Assembly (NCBI GenBank): GCA_947365485.1
Contig: CANAXK010000015.1
Span: forward strand, 1-16,663
Origin: an uncultured bacterium
GTDB lineage: Bacteria; Cyanobacteriota; Vampirovibrionia; Gastranaerophilales; Gastranaerophilaceae
Length of the DNA stretch: 16,663 nucleotides
Direction of reading: 5' to 3'
Made by a program: the position numbers and the translations under genes
Notes under the pieces: model-generated
Databases searched by the model: none
Told to the model about the DNA's origin: nothing
The model's input: only the letters and a program-made list of their open reading frames with translations
Shown: positions 14,938-16,663 of the stretch, piece by piece
Numbering within the stretch: the stretch's first letter is position 1
Layout of the letters: each line of letters starts with the position of its first letter

Positions 14938-15270
14938 TTATTTTTCTTTGAAATTTTGATACGAGAGCAATATGTTTTTGAAGTAATCCAATTCTTTGTC
15001 GGATAAAGAGTCAAGCATTTCATAAATATCAGACCTTACATATTGCTGCGGGTGAGATTTACCAAAATCAAACAAATCACGTTCAGTGGTACGGAGTGCA
15101 TAGGCAATCTTTTCGAGCGTCTCTGCTGTCATAAAATGCTTGCCGCGCTCAATGTTGCTCAGGTTCAGAATATCCATATCAATGATTTCAGCAAGTTTTT
15201 CCTGTGAATACCCTAATTCTTTTCTCAAATATTTAATTCTGGCTCCCAGCTTTTCTTTAAGTGTCGGCAT
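14938..15270 (-). CDS. XRE-family helix-turn-helix regulator
   Basis: The 110-residue protein has a Cro/C1-type HTH domain at residues 6-65: GARIKYLRKELGYSQEKLAE, then the recognition helix MDILNLSNIERGKHFMTAET and LEKIAYALRTTERDLFDFGK. A C-terminal helical tail (75-110, ending LSDKELDYFKNILLSYQNF) may serve dimerisation. It resembles stand-alone chromosomal XRE regulators; ligand and targets are unknown. ATG 15270 has a GGAGC ribosome site. It is divergent from the acyltransferase gene; the shared 131-nt spacer holds two CTAAT-N13-ATTAG inverted repeats and a 10-bp inverted repeat adjoining the ribosome site, so autoregulation and control of the acyltransferase are plausible. It is 99 nt upstream of nifU on the same strand, but nifU seems to have its own -10 element. 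Confidence 0.9.
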   Translation of the reverse strand: MPTLKEKLGARIKYLRKELGYSQEKLAEIIDMDILNLSNIERGKHFMTAETLEKIAYALRTTERDLFDFGKSHPQQYVRSDIYEMLDSLSDKELDYFKNILLSYQNFKEK

Positions 15271-15280
15271 TATTGCTCCT

Positions 15281-15312
15281 TTATTTTAATACTACTGTTT
15301 GAATTAAAATAA
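15281..15312 (-). repeat. 10-bp inverted repeat in the leader of the XRE gene
   Basis: TTATTTTAAT (15281-15290) is perfectly repeated in inverse at 15303-15312 with a 12-nt loop. On the minus strand it ends exactly where the AAGGAGC ribosome site begins, so it could be a weak mRNA hairpin or an operator. The stem is wholly A/T, so chance in AT-rich DNA is possible. Confidence 0.45.
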
Positions 15313-15328
15313 TGAAACACCTAAAATA

Positions 15329-15383
15329 CTAATATTAATTGACGTTATTAGTTCTTTGTGCTAATTTAAGTTAGATATATTAG
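15329..15383. promoter_or_regulatory. Double inverted-repeat operator between XRE gene and acyltransferase
   Basis: Two copies of CTAAT-N13-ATTAG occur: 15329-15351 and 15361-15383. Both have the same 13-nt spacer and their starts are 32 bp apart, i.e. about three DNA turns, so two dimers would sit on the same face. A larger 12-bp inverted repeat (15324-15335 with 15377-15388) encloses the set. The likely ligand is the neighbouring XRE protein (inference). Confidence 0.6.
15339..15367 (+). promoter_or_regulatory. Putative promoter of the acyltransferase gene
   Basis: TTGACG (15339-15344) and, after 17 nt, TAATTT (15362-15367). The -35 matches 5 of 6 consensus bases, the -10 only 3 of 6. The -35 lies inside the first CTAAT/ATTAG repeat and the -10 over the second, which would suit repression by a bound regulator. 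Confidence 0.4.
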
Positions 15384-15401
15384 TATTTAAGGTTTATTTG
15401 A

Positions 15402-16103
15402 ATGAACAAGTTTTTTTCAATACACACAGAAAAGCAAAAATTAGTAATTCGGATACTTGGGATTAAAATAAGCTTTAAAAAACATATTTGCGGTAAAAAT
15501 AATAAAATCTATATTTCTAAAAACGGAAAACTATTTGAACACAGGGGAAAAATACCCGGATTAGATATAAATATTTGCGGTAATAATAACCAAGTTGTAA
15601 TAGGATATCCATACCGGTTTTTAAGTTCAAGCATTGTCTGTAACGGCGATAATAACAGTGTGATAATCGAGGAAACAAATGCCTCTATAACTTGTTTTTT
15701 TGATTTATCACACCCTATGTCCAACAGAAAGGTTCATATAAAGAAAAATGCTCAAATTGGCAGGGCTCAAATGCATTTGTGGACAAGCAACAGCTCAATA
15801 ACAGTAGGTGAAAATTGCCTGTTCTCATGGGGAATTGAATTAATGACAGGAGACGGACATAAGATAACAAAAAAGGGTGAGAACGCTCCGATTAATTCCG
15901 GTACATATTGTGAAATCGGAAATCATGTCTGGCTCGGGCAGCAGGCTCTTATATGTAAAAATGTGAAAGTCCCTGATAACAGTGTGGTAGGCGCATGCTC
16001 AGTTGTCACCAAAAGCTTTGATTCAACAAATATCGCAATTGCCGGCAATCCGGCAAAAGTTGTTAAAGAAGGAATTGACTGGGATAAAGAAATTAATTTC
16101 TAA
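15402..16103 (+). CDS. Acyltransferase with left-handed beta-helix (hexapeptide repeat)
   Basis: The 233-residue protein starts with a basic segment (KLVIRILGIKISFKK) like that of surface-polysaccharide enzymes, then shows short repeated beta-turn units rich in Asn and Ile/Val (GKNNKIYISKNGK; ICGNNNQVVIG; VCNGDNNSVIIEE) and ends with the classical LbH acyltransferase module: CEIGNHVWLGQQALICKNV, VPDNSVVGACSVVTKSF and IAIAGNPAKVVKEGIDW. GDGHKI (about residues 150-155) supplies the histidine expected as catalytic base. Relatives are O-acetyl or other acyl transferases that modify sugars in capsule, LPS or nodulation-type oligosaccharides; the acceptor is unknown. The ribosome site is weak (AAGG). 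It is divergent from the XRE regulator and its stop overlaps that of the convergent zinc-ribbon gene by 4 nt. No glycosyltransferase neighbours occur, so it is an orphan. Confidence 0.9.
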   Translation: MNKFFSIHTEKQKLVIRILGIKISFKKHICGKNNKIYISKNGKLFEHRGKIPGLDINICGNNNQVVIGYPYRFLSSSIVCNGDNNSVIIEETNASITCFFDLSHPMSNRKVHIKKNAQIGRAQMHLWTSNSSITVGENCLFSWGIELMTGDGHKITKKGENAPINSGTYCEIGNHVWLGQQALICKNVKVPDNSVVGACSVVTKSFDSTNIAIAGNPAKVVKEGIDWDKEINF

Positions 16104-16414
16104 TTCTGCATTCTTTTTTCTTCATTCTTCAAAAACTCGCAGTCTGCTTCCAAGCGCCTGTCGTCCATCGCGTCTATCAAATCATCAATTGTCTTGATTT
16201 GACCTAGTTCAAACCCGACTTCTGCAAACAATACACAGTCATTGCACAGCCTGTAAGGCCCGTATTGCACAGAGCCTGCAAGAGGCTTGTCAGAACCGCA
16301 TGCGTTACAGGTGAACATTTCAAACTCGCAATCAGGATTCTCTTCAATATCGTCAAGACGCATTTGCTCAACAACAAGCTGCATTTCTTTTACGACTTCT
16401 TCTTTTGATTTCAT
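16100..16414 (-). CDS. Small zinc-ribbon-like protein of unknown function (104 aa)
   Basis: I do not recognise a named family. The 104-residue acidic protein has a helical N-terminus (EEVVKEMQLVVEQMRLDDIE), a four-cysteine cluster C36-x2-C39-x17-C57-x2-C60 within FTCNACGSDKPLAGSVQY and YRLCNDCVLFAEVGFE, and a helical C-terminus (IKTIDDLIDAMDDRRLEADC). The CxxC pairs point to a zinc ribbon, a fold used for nucleic-acid or protein binding; further cysteines are C29 and C92 or so. Its ATG overlaps the pdxJ stop codon as ATGA, so translation is coupled to pdxJ, and the ends of this gene and of the convergent acyltransferase gene overlap by 4 nt. Any role in B6 metabolism is unsupported beyond location. 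Confidence 0.82.
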   Translation of the reverse strand: MKSKEEVVKEMQLVVEQMRLDDIEENPDCEFEMFTCNACGSDKPLAGSVQYGPYRLCNDCVLFAEVGFELGQIKTIDDLIDAMDDRRLEADCEFLKNEEKRMQN

Positions 16415-16663
16415 TCCACTAATCCTTTCATCTCTTTCACAGCCTGCTCCAGCCCCACAAACACCGCGCGCGAAATTATTGAATGCCCGATGTTCAACTC
16501 ATACAGATTCGGAATCTCATGCATTCTGTGTACGTTCTGATAATTAAGCCCATGCCCTGCGTTAACCTTGAGCCCGAAATTCTGGGCAAAAATCGCCGCA
16601 CCTTTTAAGTCCTCAAACGCTTTTTCTTCGTCTTCTGTTCCGTAAGCATTTGAGTAGCAGCCA
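16411..16663 (-). CDS. pdxJ: Pyridoxine 5'-phosphate synthase PdxJ, C-terminal part
   Basis: The minus-strand frame enters at the right edge and ends with TGA at 16413-16411; 83 codons are present, the 5' two thirds lie outside the window. PdxJ condenses 1-deoxyxylulose 5-phosphate with 3-amino-2-oxopropyl phosphate to pyridoxine 5'-phosphate in the DXP-dependent vitamin B6 pathway; it is a TIM-barrel enzyme of about 240 residues. The family tail is plainly readable: GLKVNAGHGLNYQNV with the phosphate-site AGHGL, then LYELNIGHSIISRAVFVGLE and a helical end (EQAVKEMKGLVE). The residues expected here are intact. It is translationally coupled to the downstream zinc-ribbon gene by an ATGA overlap. 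This frame is marked by no start codon inside the window. Confidence 0.95.
   Translation of the reverse strand, partial: GCYSNAYGTEDEEKAFEDLKGAAIFAQNFGLKVNAGHGLNYQNVHRMHEIPNLYELNIGHSIISRAVFVGLEQAVKEMKGLVE

Noticed and set aside
1..16663. CRISPR arrays, tRNA or rRNA genes, insertion sequences, frameshifted genes
   Set aside because: No regularly spaced direct repeats, no cloverleaf, no transposase and no interrupted conserved frame was seen on reading both strands.

Overview
The window is a compact stretch of a diderm (Gram-negative-type) bacterial chromosome of moderate, somewhat AT-leaning composition. The diderm reading rests on two TolC-type outer-membrane channels with signal peptides, two periplasmic adaptor proteins and an RND pump. 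Genes are tightly packed (1-44 nt gaps or small overlaps within operons). No rRNA, tRNA, insertion sequence, phage block or CRISPR array is visible. The taxon cannot be fixed from sequence reading alone: a three-domain NifU next to NifS, several small orphan proteins and small-genome style packing would fit an uncultured gut-type diderm such as Elusimicrobiota or the non-photosynthetic cyanobacterial relatives, but this is a guess.

Layout. (1) 1-2643, minus strand: marR - emrA - emrB, a MarR-controlled MFS drug-efflux operon; emrB runs off the left edge. (2) 2692-9923, plus strand: a NodT/OprM-like outer-membrane channel transcribed divergently from marR, followed after 88 nt and a good sigma70-type promoter by an RND adaptor, an RND permease and a second TolC-like channel with overlapping start/stop codons. 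The marR/channel intergenic space carries a perfect 22-bp palindrome containing the -10 boxes of both divergent promoters, an obvious MarR operator. (3) 9924-11460: four short genes mostly with their own signals: two orphan small proteins, each followed by a hairpin terminator, a lysine-rich protein built of 11-residue repeats (LEA-like), and a four-helix membrane protein of the phage-holin-4/YvlD type. (4) 11466-14838, minus strand: nifU - nifS - mscS - rlmH, an Fe-S cluster assembly pair with a mechanosensitive channel and a ribosome methyltransferase behind it; the mscS-rlmH gap holds a striking four-tract G4 motif. (5) 14938-16103: an XRE-type regulator divergent from a left-handed beta-helix acyltransferase; between them lie two CTAAT-N13-ATTAG inverted repeats 32 bp apart. 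(6) 16100-16663, minus strand: the end of pdxJ (vitamin B6 synthesis), coupled by an ATGA overlap to a small zinc-ribbon protein of unknown function.

How they work together: regions 1 and 2 form a drug-efflux island with two pumps (proton-driven MFS and RND) and two exit ducts. The emrAB operon has no channel of its own on its strand, so the divergent channel under the shared MarR operator is its likely partner, while the RND operon brings its own. The rest is housekeeping (Fe-S biogenesis, osmotic safety valve, 23S rRNA modification, B6) plus small unknowns. I see no clearly new multi-gene system; the most unusual signals are the G4/hairpin element before rlmH, the double operator at the XRE/acyltransferase divergence, the EmrB homologue lacking the usual first-helix aspartate, and the small orphan genes.
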